A DNA stretch of 64,000 nt from Schlegelella aquatica (GTDB lineage Bacteria > Pseudomonadota > Gammaproteobacteria > Burkholderiales > Burkholderiaceae_C), in NCBI RefSeq assembly GCF_026013905.1, contig NZ_CP110257.1:2254001-2318000 (forward strand), read 5' to 3'. The notes below the pieces were generated by a model. It was not told the origin of the DNA. It was given only the letters and a program-made list of their open reading frames with translations, and made no database searches. How positions within the stretch are numbered: the first letter of the stretch is position 1; every line of letters begins with the position of its first letter. Made by a program: the position numbers and the translations under genes. Positions 55,794 through 64,000 of this stretch are shown here, in pieces.

Positions 55794-56668
55794 GCAGTGC
55801 GGGCTCGGCATCCCGCTGGACCCGCGCGGTGGACACCCCCGGCACGCAGGCGCCCGCCAGCCGCGCCGCGCCCCGCCGTCGCAGGCTCTGGCGTCCGCTG
55901 GAGCCGGTGCCTGCGACCACGCGCGTGTTGCTCGGCGTGGCCTTCTTCGTGCTGTTCGTGGCGCTTTGGGCAGGCATCACCTTCGGCGGCGTGGTGCCAC
56001 CGACCTTCCTCGCCGATCCGTGGACGATGCTCGTCAGCGGCTGGCGGCTGCTCGTGCAGTTCGATTTCCTGCACGACATCGGCATGACCGTGTGGCGGGT
56101 GGTGGGCGGCTTCCTGATCGCAGCGGCGGTGGCCCTGCCCCTGGGCGTGGCGATGGGCGCCTACAAGCCGATCGAGGCGTTCTTCGAGCCTTTCGTCTCG
56201 TTCGCACGCTACCTGCCGGCGTCGGCCTTCATCCCACTGCTCATCCTGTGGGCGGGCATCGGCGAGGCGCAGAAGCTCGCGGTCATCTTCATCGGCAGCT
56301 TCTTCCAACTGGTGCTGATGATCGCGGTGGCCGTGGGCAACGCCCGACGCGATCTCGTCGAAGCCGCTTACACGCTGGGCAGCACCGATGCGACGCTCGT
56401 GCGGCGCGTGCTGATCCCGGGTGCCGCACCGCAGATCGCCGAGATCCTGCGCATGGTGCTGGGCTGGGCGTGGACCTACGTGATCGTCGCCGAGTTGATC
56501 GGTGCGTCCAGCGGCATCGGCCACATGATCACCGACAGCCAGGCGTTGCTCGCCACCGATCAGATCATCTTCGGCATCATCGTGATCGGCCTCATCGGCC
56601 TCGTCAGCGACTTCGCCTTCAAGTGGTTCAACCGCAGGCTCTTCCCCTGGGCCGAGCTCGGCCGCTGA
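55790..56668 (+). CDS. ABC transporter permease, NitT/TauT type
   Basis: A 292-residue permease with a basic N-terminus (about 1-42, Arg/Pro-rich), six membrane helices, and the ABC-binding EAA-type loop (LVEAAYTLGSTDATLVRRVL then IPGAAPQIAE). GGFLIAAAVALPLGVAMGAY and YLPASAFIPLLILWAGIGE are typical of SsuC/TauC. It moves the ligand across the inner membrane with the following ATPase. It is coupled to the binding protein gene by ATGA and ends four bases before the ATPase start. Confidence 0.85.
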   Translation: MSSAGSASRWTRAVDTPGTQAPASRAAPRRRRLWRPLEPVPATTRVLLGVAFFVLFVALWAGITFGGVVPPTFLADPWTMLVSGWRLLVQFDFLHDIGMTVWRVVGGFLIAAAVALPLGVAMGAYKPIEAFFEPFVSFARYLPASAFIPLLILWAGIGEAQKLAVIFIGSFFQLVLMIAVAVGNARRDLVEAAYTLGSTDATLVRRVLIPGAAPQIAEILRMVLGWAWTYVIVAELIGASSGIGHMITDSQALLATDQIIFGIIVIGLIGLVSDFAFKWFNRRLFPWAELGR

Positions 56669-56672
56669 CCGG

Positions 56673-57491
56673 ATGACGACCATGACCCCTTCGAACGCGA
56701 GTGCCTTCTTGTCCATACGCGGGGTGTCGAGGCGCTTTCGCACCTCGGGAGGCGGCGAGACGCTGGCCCTGCAAGCCACCGACCTGGACGTGGCGGAGAA
56801 CGACTTCATCACCGTGCTGGGGCCCAGCGGCTGCGGCAAGAGCACGTTGCTGCGCATCGTGGCCGGGCTGGACCAGCCCTCCTCGGGCGAGGTGCTGCTC
56901 GAAGGCCGGCCGATCGAGGGGCCGGGCGCCGACCGCGGCATGGTGTTCCAGAGCTACACGCTCTTTCCCTGGCTGGACGTGCTGGACAACGTGTGCTTCG
57001 GCCTGCGCGAGCGCGGCTGGCCACGCACCCGGCAGGTCGAGGTGGCGCGTGCCTTCATCGCCAAGGTGGGGCTGACAGGCTTCGAGCACCACTACCCCAA
57101 GCAACTGTCGGGCGGGATGCAGCAGCGCGTGGCGATCGCCCGCGCCCTGGCCAACGACCCGCGCATGCTGCTGATGGACGAGCCCTTCGGCGCGCTGGAC
57201 CACCAGACGCGCGAGCTGATGCAGGAGCTCCTGCTCGGCATCTGGGAGGCCGAGCGCAAGACCGTCCTTTTCGTCACGCACGACATCGACGAGGCCGTCT
57301 TCATGGGCAGCCGGGTGGTGGTGATGAGCGCACGCCCCGGGCGCATCAAGCTGGATGTGAAGGTCCCCTTCGCGTACCCGCGCCACTACTCGATCAAGAC
57401 GACGGCCGAGTTCGCGGCCTTCAAGGCCGAGCTCACCGAAGCCGTGCGCGCCGAGGTGCGCGCGGCCCAGGCGGCCGAGGCGATGGCCTGA
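56673..57491 (+). CDS. ABC transporter ATP-binding protein, NitT/TauT type
   Basis: A 272-residue ATPase. Walker A is GPSGCGKST, the Q-loop is FQSYTLFPW, the signature LSGGMQQR, Walker B LLMDEPFGALD and the switch histidine VTHDIDEA. It powers the preceding permease. It is the last gene of the HutC-controlled operon and convergent with the LivK-like gene. Confidence 0.93.
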   Translation: MTTMTPSNASAFLSIRGVSRRFRTSGGGETLALQATDLDVAENDFITVLGPSGCGKSTLLRIVAGLDQPSSGEVLLEGRPIEGPGADRGMVFQSYTLFPWLDVLDNVCFGLRERGWPRTRQVEVARAFIAKVGLTGFEHHYPKQLSGGMQQRVAIARALANDPRMLLMDEPFGALDHQTRELMQELLLGIWEAERKTVLFVTHDIDEAVFMGSRVVVMSARPGRIKLDVKVPFAYPRHYSIKTTAEFAAFKAELTEAVRAEVRAAQAAEAMA

Positions 57492-57535
57492 CGCGAAAAA
57501 GGGGCACACGCGCGGGGCAGGTCACGTCACGACGC

Positions 57536-58687
57536 TCAGAACGAGGCGATCGGAGCCGGCTCGCCCTTGCGGAAGGTGAACACCGTCACCGGCGAGGACT
57601 TCAGGTTGCCCTTGGCATCGAAGGCATAGGTGCCGGCCACGCCCTTGTAGCTGCCGCTGCTGATGGCCTGCGCCACCTTGGCCGGATCGGTCGAGTTGGC
57701 CTTCTGCATGGCCTGCGCGATCATGTGGACGGCGTCGTAGAACGACACAGCATACGTCAGCGGGTCACGCTTGTTGGCCGCGCGGTACTTCTCGATGAAG
57801 GCCTTGCCTTCGGTGGCCTTGTCGAGCAGCGCACCGCCTTGCGTGCACCACACGTTGTTCTCGACCAGTTCGTTGCCGGCGAGCTTGGCCGTCTCGGTCG
57901 AGCAGATGGTGTCGCCGCCAAGCAGTTTGGCATTCAAACCCAGCGACTTCATCTGGCGCACCATCGGGCCCGCCTGCGGCGCATAGCCGCCGAAGAAGAT
58001 CGCCTCGGGGTTCTGCGCCTTGAGCGTGGTCAGGGCCGCGGTGAAGTCGATGGCCTTGTCCGAGGTGTACTCGCGACCGACGATGGTCAGGCCCTGGGCC
58101 TTGGCCTCGCGGGCGAACTCGTCGGCCACGCCCACGCCGTAGGCGGTGCGGTCATCGATGATGGCCACGCGCTTGAGCTTGAGCTCCTTGGCGGCGTAGG
58201 TGGCGATGTTGGCCCCCAGCTGCGTGTCGCTCGGGCCCACGCGGAACAGACGGGCAAAGCCCTGCTCGGTGATCTTGGGGTTGGACGCGACCGTGGCGAC
58301 GATGGCGCCCGCGTCGTTGTACACGCGCGAGGCCGGCATCGTCACGCCCGAGTTGTAGGGCCCGACGACGAAGCGCACGCCGCTGTCGACCAGCTTCTGC
58401 GCGACCTGCACACCCTGACGCGGATCGGCCTGGTCGTCCTCGGCCACCAGCTCGAAGCGCACCGGCTTGCCGCCCACCTGGATCGGCTTGGCGTTGAGTT
58501 CCTGCACCGCGAGCTTGGCGCCCGCCAGGTTGTCCTGCCCGTGGGCGGTCTGCGCGCCCGACAGCGGGCTGCTCAGGCCGATCTTCACCGTGGTTTGCGC
58601 CAGGGCGGGCGCGCTCGCCATCGCGGCGAGGGCCAGGCTGGCCACGGTGCCCCACACATTCTTCTTCGCGCATGCGAACATGGTCAT
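57536..58687 (-). CDS. Branched-chain amino-acid-type (LivK-like) binding protein, orphan
   Basis: A 383-residue periplasmic binding protein with signal peptide ending APALAQTT, then KIGLSSPLSGAQTAHGQDNL, VRFVVGPYNSGVTMPAS and a HAAT-type C-terminal lobe. Proteins like this feed Liv/Urt-type ABC transporters of hydrophobic amino acids or related ligands. No permease or ATPase of that type is adjacent, so it is an orphan component here. An in-frame ATG six bases further in is also possible. Confidence 0.87.
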   Translation of the reverse strand: MTMFACAKKNVWGTVASLALAAMASAPALAQTTVKIGLSSPLSGAQTAHGQDNLAGAKLAVQELNAKPIQVGGKPVRFELVAEDDQADPRQGVQVAQKLVDSGVRFVVGPYNSGVTMPASRVYNDAGAIVATVASNPKITEQGFARLFRVGPSDTQLGANIATYAAKELKLKRVAIIDDRTAYGVGVADEFAREAKAQGLTIVGREYTSDKAIDFTAALTTLKAQNPEAIFFGGYAPQAGPMVRQMKSLGLNAKLLGGDTICSTETAKLAGNELVENNVWCTQGGALLDKATEGKAFIEKYRAANKRDPLTYAVSFYDAVHMIAQAMQKANSTDPAKVAQAISSGSYKGVAGTYAFDAKGNLKSSPVTVFTFRKGEPAPIASF

Positions 58688-58859
58688 CTCCTTCGTAGGG
58701 TTTGGGCGCGCAGGGCCGCGCCTGCCACATCGTGTGCAGCAGGGCCGGGCCCATGCCGACGGAAGCGGATTCTGGGCCCCGGGAGCTTGAAGAAATTGCG
58801 GAACTGCGTGCCGAAAAGCGGATTATTCACGCCCCGGCAGCCACCCACCCTGAGCGAAC

Positions 58860-59525
58860 TCAGAACGTGAGCGCATCCAGCAGACGGTCCGCCCGGCCGT
58901 CTTCAGGCAGCACGTAGACCACGCCGCGGGCCCGGCCGAGCACCGGGCGCACCACCGAGTCGTAGAACCGAACCGGCACGACCACGCAGCCCAGCGACTG
59001 GCGATTGTCGGCGGCCTGCGGGGTGGCGAGCGCCTGGAGGCGCCGGCTCTCGGCAGTGCCGGGACGCACGCGGTGCAGTGCGAGGGCCGCGTCGTAGTCG
59101 AACCAGACCACGTCCTCGCCCTGGAGGTTGACGCCTGGCTCGCTGTCGAACCGGCCCGCCGGCGTGGTCCGCTCGTGGGGCAGCAGTTGCGAGGGGGGCT
59201 TGTCCCCCACGCCGGGCCAGGTGCGGTCTCCGACCGCCTGCCCGAGCAGGACCGAGGTGGCGCCGACCAGCCTGCCCTGCCGTTCGAACACGTAGAGCAG
59301 CGCGTGCTTCTTGTCCACCACCGCGAAAGGCCTGCCGCGATGGTCGTCGGAGCGCAGGACGTGCGACACCAGGCGGTGCACCTCGCCATTCTTCAGGGAG
59401 GAGGAGTCCCCGCCCGCGCGGCTGGCATGGCTGGGCCAGGCCAGCAAAGCGGCGGCCACGCACGCCCCGGTGACCGCCCATGACCGGATCGAATTCCATC
59501 GCTTCGCCCACCCGCTCGATCGCAC
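58860..59525 (-). CDS. L,D-transpeptidase (YkuD-type) family protein
   Basis: A 221-residue periplasmic protein. From GTG 59525 the N-terminus MRSSGWAKRWNSIRSWAVTG leads into a signal sequence cleaved near SHASRAGG. A YkuD-like domain has FAVVDKKHALLYVFERQGRL, PPSQLLPHERTTPAGRFDSE, an ALHRVRPG histidine and the catalytic cysteine in QSLGCVVVP. The usual arginine after SxGC is absent (VVVPV). It may cross-link peptidoglycan or attach lipoprotein. AGGAG lies seven bases before the GTG. The long open frame further upstream is not protein-like. Confidence 0.78.
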   Translation of the reverse strand: MRSSGWAKRWNSIRSWAVTGACVAAALLAWPSHASRAGGDSSSLKNGEVHRLVSHVLRSDDHRGRPFAVVDKKHALLYVFERQGRLVGATSVLLGQAVGDRTWPGVGDKPPSQLLPHERTTPAGRFDSEPGVNLQGEDVVWFDYDAALALHRVRPGTAESRRLQALATPQAADNRQSLGCVVVPVRFYDSVVRPVLGRARGVVYVLPEDGRADRLLDALTF

Positions 59526-59949
59526 CCGCTGCTCCTGTCCTCGTCCGGGCTCCCGGCCCGCCTTCGTCGCCGCACTGGCCGCCTCACGGGAGGCCAGGGC
59601 ACCGACGGCCAGGCGCAAGGATGCAACAGACTGCCCCCGGGTGCCGCTCCTCTTCTGACCGCTCGCGTGACCTCGATCACGGCATCGCGGGCGCGAGAGC
59701 TTGCACGCCCGCCCGGGTCGTCCAGATCCAGCAGCCCACCATGAACGATTCGACGCTTCTCGGGCGCCTGCCGCGAGCGCGCGGATGGACTCCCTGCAGT
59801 CAGACGTGCAGTGAGCGCGACCGCGCAAGCACTGCGCAAGCACTTGGATACGTGAGGCCGGAAGACGCGACCTTAGGATCGCGAGCTTCACCACGCACCG
59901 TGCCTCCCGGCCACCGCCCGTTCGTGCGGCACACGGGAGCCTGCCTTCG
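59526..59949. other. Intergenic region upstream of the alanine symporter gene
   Basis: These 424 bases separate two divergent genes. The left part is GC-rich with no clear gene; frames are open by composition only. The right part (after about 59810) holds a tandem 11-base repeat and must carry the symporter promoter, though no convincing -35/-10 pair is seen. A TTAGGATCGCG near 59873 is a possible -10 region. Confidence 0.45.
59823..59844 (+). repeat. Tandem 11-base repeat upstream of the symporter gene
   Basis: GCGCAAGCACT occurs twice head to tail (59823-59833 and 59834-59844), about 105 bases before the symporter ATG. The 11-base phase is one helical turn, as expected for a regulator binding cooperatively on one face. 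Confidence 0.5.
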
Positions 59950-61359
59950 ATGGACGCACTGATCGACCTGCTCAACACCTTCTTCTGGAGCTACGTGCTC
60001 ATCTACGGCCTGCTCGCCGTCGGCGTCTTCTTCACGTTGCGGCTGGGCCTGATCCAGTTCCGCCACTTCCCCGAGTTCTTCCGGCTCGGTCGCGGCAGCC
60101 GCGGGGACCGGTCGGGAATCACGCCCTTCCAGGCCCTGTGCACCACGCTCGCCTCCCGCGTGGGCACCGGAAACATCGCCGGCGTCGCTGTGGCGCTCAA
60201 CCTCGGCGGCCCGGGGGCCATCTTCTGGATGTGGATGGTGGCCCTGGTCGGCATGGCCACCGCCTATGCCGAAAGCACGCTCGGCCAGCTCTACAAGACC
60301 CGCGACGAGCGCGGAGGCTACCGCGGCGGGCCGGCCTTCTACATGGAAAAGGGCCTCAACGCGCGCTGGGCCGGCGTCGTCTTCTCGGTATGCCTCATCC
60401 TCACCTTCGGCCTGGCGTTCAATGCCGTGCAGGCGAACTCGATCGCCGAGGCGGTGCAAGAAGCCTTCGGCGTGCCCAAGCTGGCAGTGGGGGTGGGTGT
60501 GGCCATCCTCGCGGCGGCCGTGATCTTCGGCGGTGTGCGGCGCGTGGCCTCGATCTCCGAGATGCTCGTGCCGTTCATGGCCATCGCGTACGTGCTGGTC
60601 GCGCTCTACGTGGTGATCGTCCGGTACGACGCGGTGCCCGCGGTGCTCGCGAGCATCGTGAAGAGCGCCTTCGGCTGGCACGAAGCGGCCGGAGGCGTCG
60701 CGGGCTCCGTCACAGCAGCCATGCTCAACGGCGTCAAGCGCGGCCTCTTCTCCAACGAAGCCGGCATGGGCTCGGCCCCCAACGGCGCGGCCCTGGCGAC
60801 ACCCGTGCCGCACCATCCCGCGAGCCAGGGTTTCGTGCAGGCGCTGGGCGTGTTCATCGACACGATCGTCATCTGCACCGCGACCGCCCTCATGATCCTG
60901 CTGTCGGGCACCCTCCAGCCCGGCTCCGAGCTCACCGGCACCAAGCTGACCCAGGCCGCCATCTCGGTGCACATCGGAGCGGCGGGGGACTACTTCGTCG
61001 CCACCGCGATCTTCTTCTTCGCGTTCACGTCCATCATCGCCAACTACGTCTACGCCGAGAACTGCATGGTCTACCTGGGCCTGGGCGGCCGGGGCCCCGT
61101 CACCGGACTGCGCCTGGCCGCGATGGCGATGGTGATGTGGGGTTCGTACGAGACGGTGGCCACCGTGTTCAACGCGGCCGACGCCTCCATGGGGCTCATG
61201 GCCACGATCAACCTGGTGGCCATCGTCCTGCTGTCCGGGACGGTGGCCGCCCTCACCCGCGACTACTTCGAGCAGAAGAAGCGGGGCCGCGAGCCGCGCT
61301 TCCGCGCGGCCGAGCACAAGACACTGCGCGGACAGGTCGACGCGCAGATCTGGCGATGA
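59950..61359 (+). CDS. Sodium:alanine (AGCS family) symporter
   Basis: A 469-residue membrane protein of the alanine/glycine:cation symporter family, with about eleven helices. Family motifs are VGTGNIAGVAVALNLGGPGA, RGGPAFYMEKGL, FSNEAGMGSAPNGAA and IANYVYAENCM. It imports alanine or glycine with Na+ across the inner membrane. It is alone; its stop is followed by a copy of the GC-rich repeat. Confidence 0.92.
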   Translation: MDALIDLLNTFFWSYVLIYGLLAVGVFFTLRLGLIQFRHFPEFFRLGRGSRGDRSGITPFQALCTTLASRVGTGNIAGVAVALNLGGPGAIFWMWMVALVGMATAYAESTLGQLYKTRDERGGYRGGPAFYMEKGLNARWAGVVFSVCLILTFGLAFNAVQANSIAEAVQEAFGVPKLAVGVGVAILAAAVIFGGVRRVASISEMLVPFMAIAYVLVALYVVIVRYDAVPAVLASIVKSAFGWHEAAGGVAGSVTAAMLNGVKRGLFSNEAGMGSAPNGAALATPVPHHPASQGFVQALGVFIDTIVICTATALMILLSGTLQPGSELTGTKLTQAAISVHIGAAGDYFVATAIFFFAFTSIIANYVYAENCMVYLGLGGRGPVTGLRLAAMAMVMWGSYETVATVFNAADASMGLMATINLVAIVLLSGTVAALTRDYFEQKKRGREPRFRAAEHKTLRGQVDAQIWR

Positions 61360-61383
61360 CCGCTGCGCCTGGCCAACCCGGGG

Positions 61384-61445
61384 CGCCCGTTGGCCCGAAG
61401 CCGGGCCGACCACCCCCTCGGGGGGTCGGGCACAAGCCGGGGGGC
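61384..61445. repeat. Diverged copy of the GC-rich hairpin repeat
   Basis: This single copy carries the same elements as the triplet at 10349: GGCCCGAAGCCGGGCCGAC, CCCCCTCGGGGGG and a variant of the third hairpin (GGGCACAAGCC). It starts about 25 bases after the symporter stop, matching the post-stop position of the other copies, and lies between convergent genes. Confidence 0.75.
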
Positions 61446-61474
61446 CGCACTCGGCGACCGGGGCCTGGCCGGAT

Positions 61475-62278
61475 TCAAGGGTCCAGCCTCAGCCGGCGCA
61501 GCGACACTTTCGCGAAGCGCTTGCAGGCACCGTCCCAGTCCCAGCGTTCCACTTCGCATTGCCGTCCCGCAAGCGCGCGGATGAGGTTGACCGAATTGGG
61601 GATGCCGTCGCGTATGCGGTGCGAAACGGCCGTCCCGGCCTGCACCGCCCAAGCTCGGCGAGGAAGCCCGGCATAGGCCTCATCGAGGGCTCGCAGATAC
61701 GGCAGGTGAATGTGTCCGCCCAACACCAGGTCTGCACCGGCCGCGACCCAGGCGCGCACAGCCGTCTCCCGCTCGTGCAGCAGGTTGTGCCGGTCCTCGT
61801 CGCGCACGGCGAGCACCGGTTGGTGCGTGACGACGATGCGAATCTGATCGCCGCCTCGCGCGCGCCGCAATCGCGCGGCGACCTGTTCGACCTGCGCCCT
61901 CGACACCTCTCCGTCCTTGTGCCGGTAGCGGCGGGTGGTGTTGACGCACAGCACCAGCCAGCGGTCGTCCTCGAACTCGGGCTCGAGGTCCGCCTGCACC
62001 CATCGCCGATAGCCGCGGTACGGCGCAAGGAGGCGGCCCAGCACGTTGAACAACGGGATGTCGTGGTTGCCGGGGATGGCGAGCACCGCGGGCACTCCCA
62101 GAGCGTCCAGGAACGCGCGCGCCGCCCGGAACTGAGCGCGCCGCGCACGCTGCGTGAGGTCGCCCGAGATCACCGCCAGCGCCGGTTGCTGTTCGCGCAC
62201 CAGCTCGCGCAGCGCCTCGGCAGGCCCGCGCAGTTCGGTGCCGAAATGGGTGTCGGACAAGTGCAGCAGCAGGCTCAC
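61475..62278 (-). CDS. Calcineurin-like metallophosphoesterase (CpdA/Icc-like)
   Basis: A 267-residue protein with all the metal motifs: DTHFG, SGDLTQRA, IPGNHDIPL, VTHQPVL and LGGHIHLPY. Members hydrolyse cyclic nucleotides or other phosphodiesters; Icc/CpdA acts on cAMP, but the substrate here is not determined. The start is GTG 62278 (MSLLLHLSDTHFG). It lies four bases behind the lipid kinase on the same strand, so the two are cotranscribed. Confidence 0.85.
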   Translation of the reverse strand: MSLLLHLSDTHFGTELRGPAEALRELVREQQPALAVISGDLTQRARRAQFRAARAFLDALGVPAVLAIPGNHDIPLFNVLGRLLAPYRGYRRWVQADLEPEFEDDRWLVLCVNTTRRYRHKDGEVSRAQVEQVAARLRRARGGDQIRIVVTHQPVLAVRDEDRHNLLHERETAVRAWVAAGADLVLGGHIHLPYLRALDEAYAGLPRRAWAVQAGTAVSHRIRDGIPNSVNLIRALAGRQCEVERWDWDGACKRFAKVSLRRLRLDP

Positions 62279-62282
62279 CGCC

Positions 62283-63362
62283 TCAGGCCCCCGGAGGCTC
62301 GGCCATCAACCACAGGGGCCGCGGCGCGGGGCGGAACCGCAGCGGGGTGCGCAGCCACAGCACTTCACCGTCGATCGCGACCTTCAGCCAGCGCGGGCGA
62401 GTGGCCCCACTGAGCGACTCCACCTCCAATTCGCGGAAGCCGAAGCTCTCCACCGCCCGGGCCTGCTCGAGTTGCCCGGTGGCGCCCTTCCACAGCAGCC
62501 CGAGTGTGGAAACCGGGTCGAGCGGCCGCACCCACAGGGCCACCAGTTGGCCATGATCGAGCGCTTCTGCCTGAGCCACCCCCAGCCGGTCCAACTGCAG
62601 GCGGTTGTTGCCGACGAAGATCGTGGCCGCCTCCAGCAGCCGCGGCTCCCCGTCGAGCTCCACCCGCAGCGCGAGACGCCGACGCTCGCGCAGGACCGTG
62701 CGTATCCCGGACCACAGGGCCACCCACCGATGCCGCCCGTGCTCGCGGGTGGCCGCCTCGCGTTCCTCGAGCACGCGTGGATACAAGCCCACGCTGGCGT
62801 TGACGAGAAACAGCCGGCCGTTGACCTCTCCCACCTGGACGGCGCGCGGCCGCGCCTTCAGCAGCGACGCGAGGGCCTGCTCGAGCTCCAGCGACAGGCG
62901 GTGCTCGCGGCCGAAGTAGTTGAAAGTACCCTGCGGCAAAGCGGCGAACGGCAGGCTCTCCCGATAGGCTTCCTGCGCGACGGCGTTGAGCGTGCCGTCG
63001 CCGCCGGCGGCCACGAGGATGCCTCCCAGGCGCCGCGCCTCCTCCACCGCCGCTCGCGCCACCGCCGGCACATGCGCCCCGCGCCGCACGGCATGCACGC
63101 GGCAGGCGCGCCCGGCCTCGCGGGTCAAGCGCTCGATGAGGTCGGCCGCCTCGTGCGCCGGGCGCGCACCCGAGCGGCGGTTCAACACCACGACGAGCGG
63201 CGCCTGCTCTGAACACAAGGGCGCCGCGGGGCCGGGCTCCTCGCACCGGGCGAGCTCCGTCGCGGGCCTGTCGTCATCGCCCGCCTGCGCGGCAGCAGCG
63301 AGTCTTGCGTGCGCGCCGGGGGCGCGGGTGGCAGGCGAAGCAGCTCGCACGACGGGATGCAT
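62283..63362 (-). CDS. Diacylglycerol/lipid kinase family protein
   Basis: A 359-residue protein. After a low-complexity N-terminus the kinase domain starts at VVVLNRRSGARPAHEAADLI and has the nucleotide motif GGDGTLNAVAQ, then QGTFNYFGREHRL and FVNASVG-like segments (LFLVNASVGLYPR). It phosphorylates a lipid such as diacylglycerol, or possibly a sphingosine-like lipid. The first roughly 65 residues look disordered, so the true start may be further in. It is cotranscribed with the metallophosphoesterase. Confidence 0.82.
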   Translation of the reverse strand: MHPVVRAASPATRAPGAHARLAAAAQAGDDDRPATELARCEEPGPAAPLCSEQAPLVVVLNRRSGARPAHEAADLIERLTREAGRACRVHAVRRGAHVPAVARAAVEEARRLGGILVAAGGDGTLNAVAQEAYRESLPFAALPQGTFNYFGREHRLSLELEQALASLLKARPRAVQVGEVNGRLFLVNASVGLYPRVLEEREAATREHGRHRWVALWSGIRTVLRERRRLALRVELDGEPRLLEAATIFVGNNRLQLDRLGVAQAEALDHGQLVALWVRPLDPVSTLGLLWKGATGQLEQARAVESFGFRELEVESLSGATRPRWLKVAIDGEVLWLRTPLRFRPAPRPLWLMAEPPGA

Positions 63363-63458
63363 GATGGCCGAGGCTCGATGGGCAAAGCGCCCACCGCTCC
63401 AGCAAGCTCCCTGCCTGCCTCGGCCGGCCCTGCTCACGCCGTCCGGCGCGGCCCCTCC

Positions 63459-64000
63459 TCAGGCAGCCTGCGCATCCCCCTGCAGCGCGACGCGCAAGGC
63501 CGGGGCGTGCAGCGCGGGGGTGCCCGAGTCGTCCGTCACCGGCAGCAGGGCGCGCAGCGCCGCCCCCGACACCGTCTCGTGCTGCAGCAGGGCATCGGTG
63601 AGTCGGTGCAACGCGTCCCGATGGCGGTGCAACGCTTCGCGGCAGGCGGACTGCGCTTCCTCCAGCAGCGTACGGGCCTCGGCCAAGGCGCGCTCCTGGA
63701 TGTGCGGCCCCACCAGCTTCTCGGGCACGCCGTGCAGGCTGAGCAGGCCGAACTCGCGGCTGAAGCCCATGGCGCTCACCATGTCCACGGCGAGCTCCGA
63801 CGCCCGCTTGAGGTCGTCGGAGGCGCCGGAGGTGGTGTTGCCGAAGACCATCAGCTCGGCCTCGCGCCCGGCGAGCATCATCGCGAGCCGGGAGCGCAGT
63901 TCGTGTTCGCCATAGAGTGGGATCTCGTTCTCGCGCGTGACGAAAGTCACGCCCAGGGCCTGGCCGCGAGGCTCGATGGTGACGCGCTCCACGGTGCCTG
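63459..64000 (-). CDS. ftsH: FtsH-type ATP-dependent zinc metalloprotease, C-terminal part (partial)
   Basis: The coding strand enters from the right edge of the window and runs to the stop at 63459, giving about 180 C-terminal residues. GTVERVTIEPRGQALGVT matches the M41 peptidase domain, just after the HEAGH zinc motif that lies off the window. The third zinc ligand region appears as SGASDDLKRASELAVDMV. A helical C-terminus follows. The AAA domain is not present in the window. It may be the essential FtsH or a second FtsH-like protease, and the window cannot settle which. Confidence 0.8.
   Translation of the reverse strand, partial: GTVERVTIEPRGQALGVTFVTRENEIPLYGEHELRSRLAMMLAGREAELMVFGNTTSGASDDLKRASELAVDMVSAMGFSREFGLLSLHGVPEKLVGPHIQERALAEARTLLEEAQSACREALHRHRDALHRLTDALLQHETVSGAALRALLPVTDDSGTPALHAPALRVALQGDAQAA

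Noticed and set aside
58688..58859. Sigma-54 promoter (CGGCACG...CCGC) upstream of the LivK-like gene
   Set aside because: The GG-N10-GC spacing is not met.
58860..59978. A longer 372-residue form of the L,D-transpeptidase
   Set aside because: The extra N-terminus is Arg/Ala/Ser-rich without protein character, while GTG 59525 has a good ribosome binding site and starts directly before a signal peptide.

Overview
This 64 kb window is gene-dense, very GC-rich chromosomal DNA. It looks like a betaproteobacterium of the order Burkholderiales. The closest impression is the Caldimonas/Schlegelella/Rubrivivax-like branch, but that is an inference from gene content and style and was not tested. Supporting signs are ATGA-coupled operons, a glyA-nrdR pair, a ribD-ribE-ribB-ribH-nusB series, ybgC-tolQRA, a minor-pilin/pilY1 operon, a ZTP-type leader before glyA, and a GC-rich hairpin repeat lying just behind stop codons. 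I see no rRNA or tRNA gene, CRISPR array, insertion sequence, prophage or plasmid function.

Layout. 0-4 kb: tail of a pirin-like gene, a lone receiver protein, an esterase, a small secreted protein and 2,4-dienoyl-CoA reductase (fadH, minus). 4.3-9.7 kb: a respiratory cluster with subunit II, a fused subunit I-III, a small membrane protein and the CtaG assembly factor, flanked by two small membrane proteins. 9.8-14.6 kb: a PAS-LuxR regulator followed by three tandem repeat copies, then 3-hydroxybutyrate dehydrogenase with an acyl-CoA ligase, a LysE-type exporter and glyoxalase I. 14.6-17.2 kb: the Entner-Doudoroff pair edd-eda, whose promoter carries a HexR-like palindrome. 17.2-25.5 kb: chaC, a nucleotidyltransferase, pdxH, a multi-PAS hybrid histidine kinase, and a TonB-dependent receptor with a small partner gene and msrA. 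25.7-29.6 kb: ydcF, ubiD and a lytic transglycosylase.

29.6-38.5 kb: ZTP riboswitch-glyA-nrdR, then a type IV pilus operon (fimT/gspH-like, pilV, pilW, pilX, pilY1, pilE) with a second pseudopilin on the other strand. 38.5-44 kb: riboflavin genes with nusB and an aminotransferase. The RibB protein carries a GTP-cyclohydrolase-II-like half that has lost its zinc cysteines. 44-48.6 kb: a Ser/Thr kinase translationally coupled to a TssQ-like lipoprotein, then ybgC-tolQ-tolR-tolA without tolB or pal behind them. 48.7-54 kb: two translationally coupled diguanylate cyclases, divergent from a GspE/PilB-type ATPase that carries MshEN-like (c-di-GMP-binding type) repeats. 54-57.5 kb: a HutC-type repressor facing a NitT/TauT-type ABC operon, with two 14-bp operators between them. 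57.5-64 kb: an orphan LivK-type binding protein, an L,D-transpeptidase, an alanine/sodium symporter, a metallophosphoesterase plus lipid kinase pair, and the C-terminal part of an FtsH-type protease that runs off the window.

Most of the window is ordinary housekeeping and accessory metabolism. I did not find a system that I can defend as wholly new. The points most worth a second look are the second-messenger module at 48.7-54 kb, the ZTP riboswitch, the two promoters with an operator inside the -35/-10 spacer, the degenerate RibA half, the kinase-lipoprotein pair, the TonB receptor with its His-bearing partner, and the post-stop hairpin repeats.
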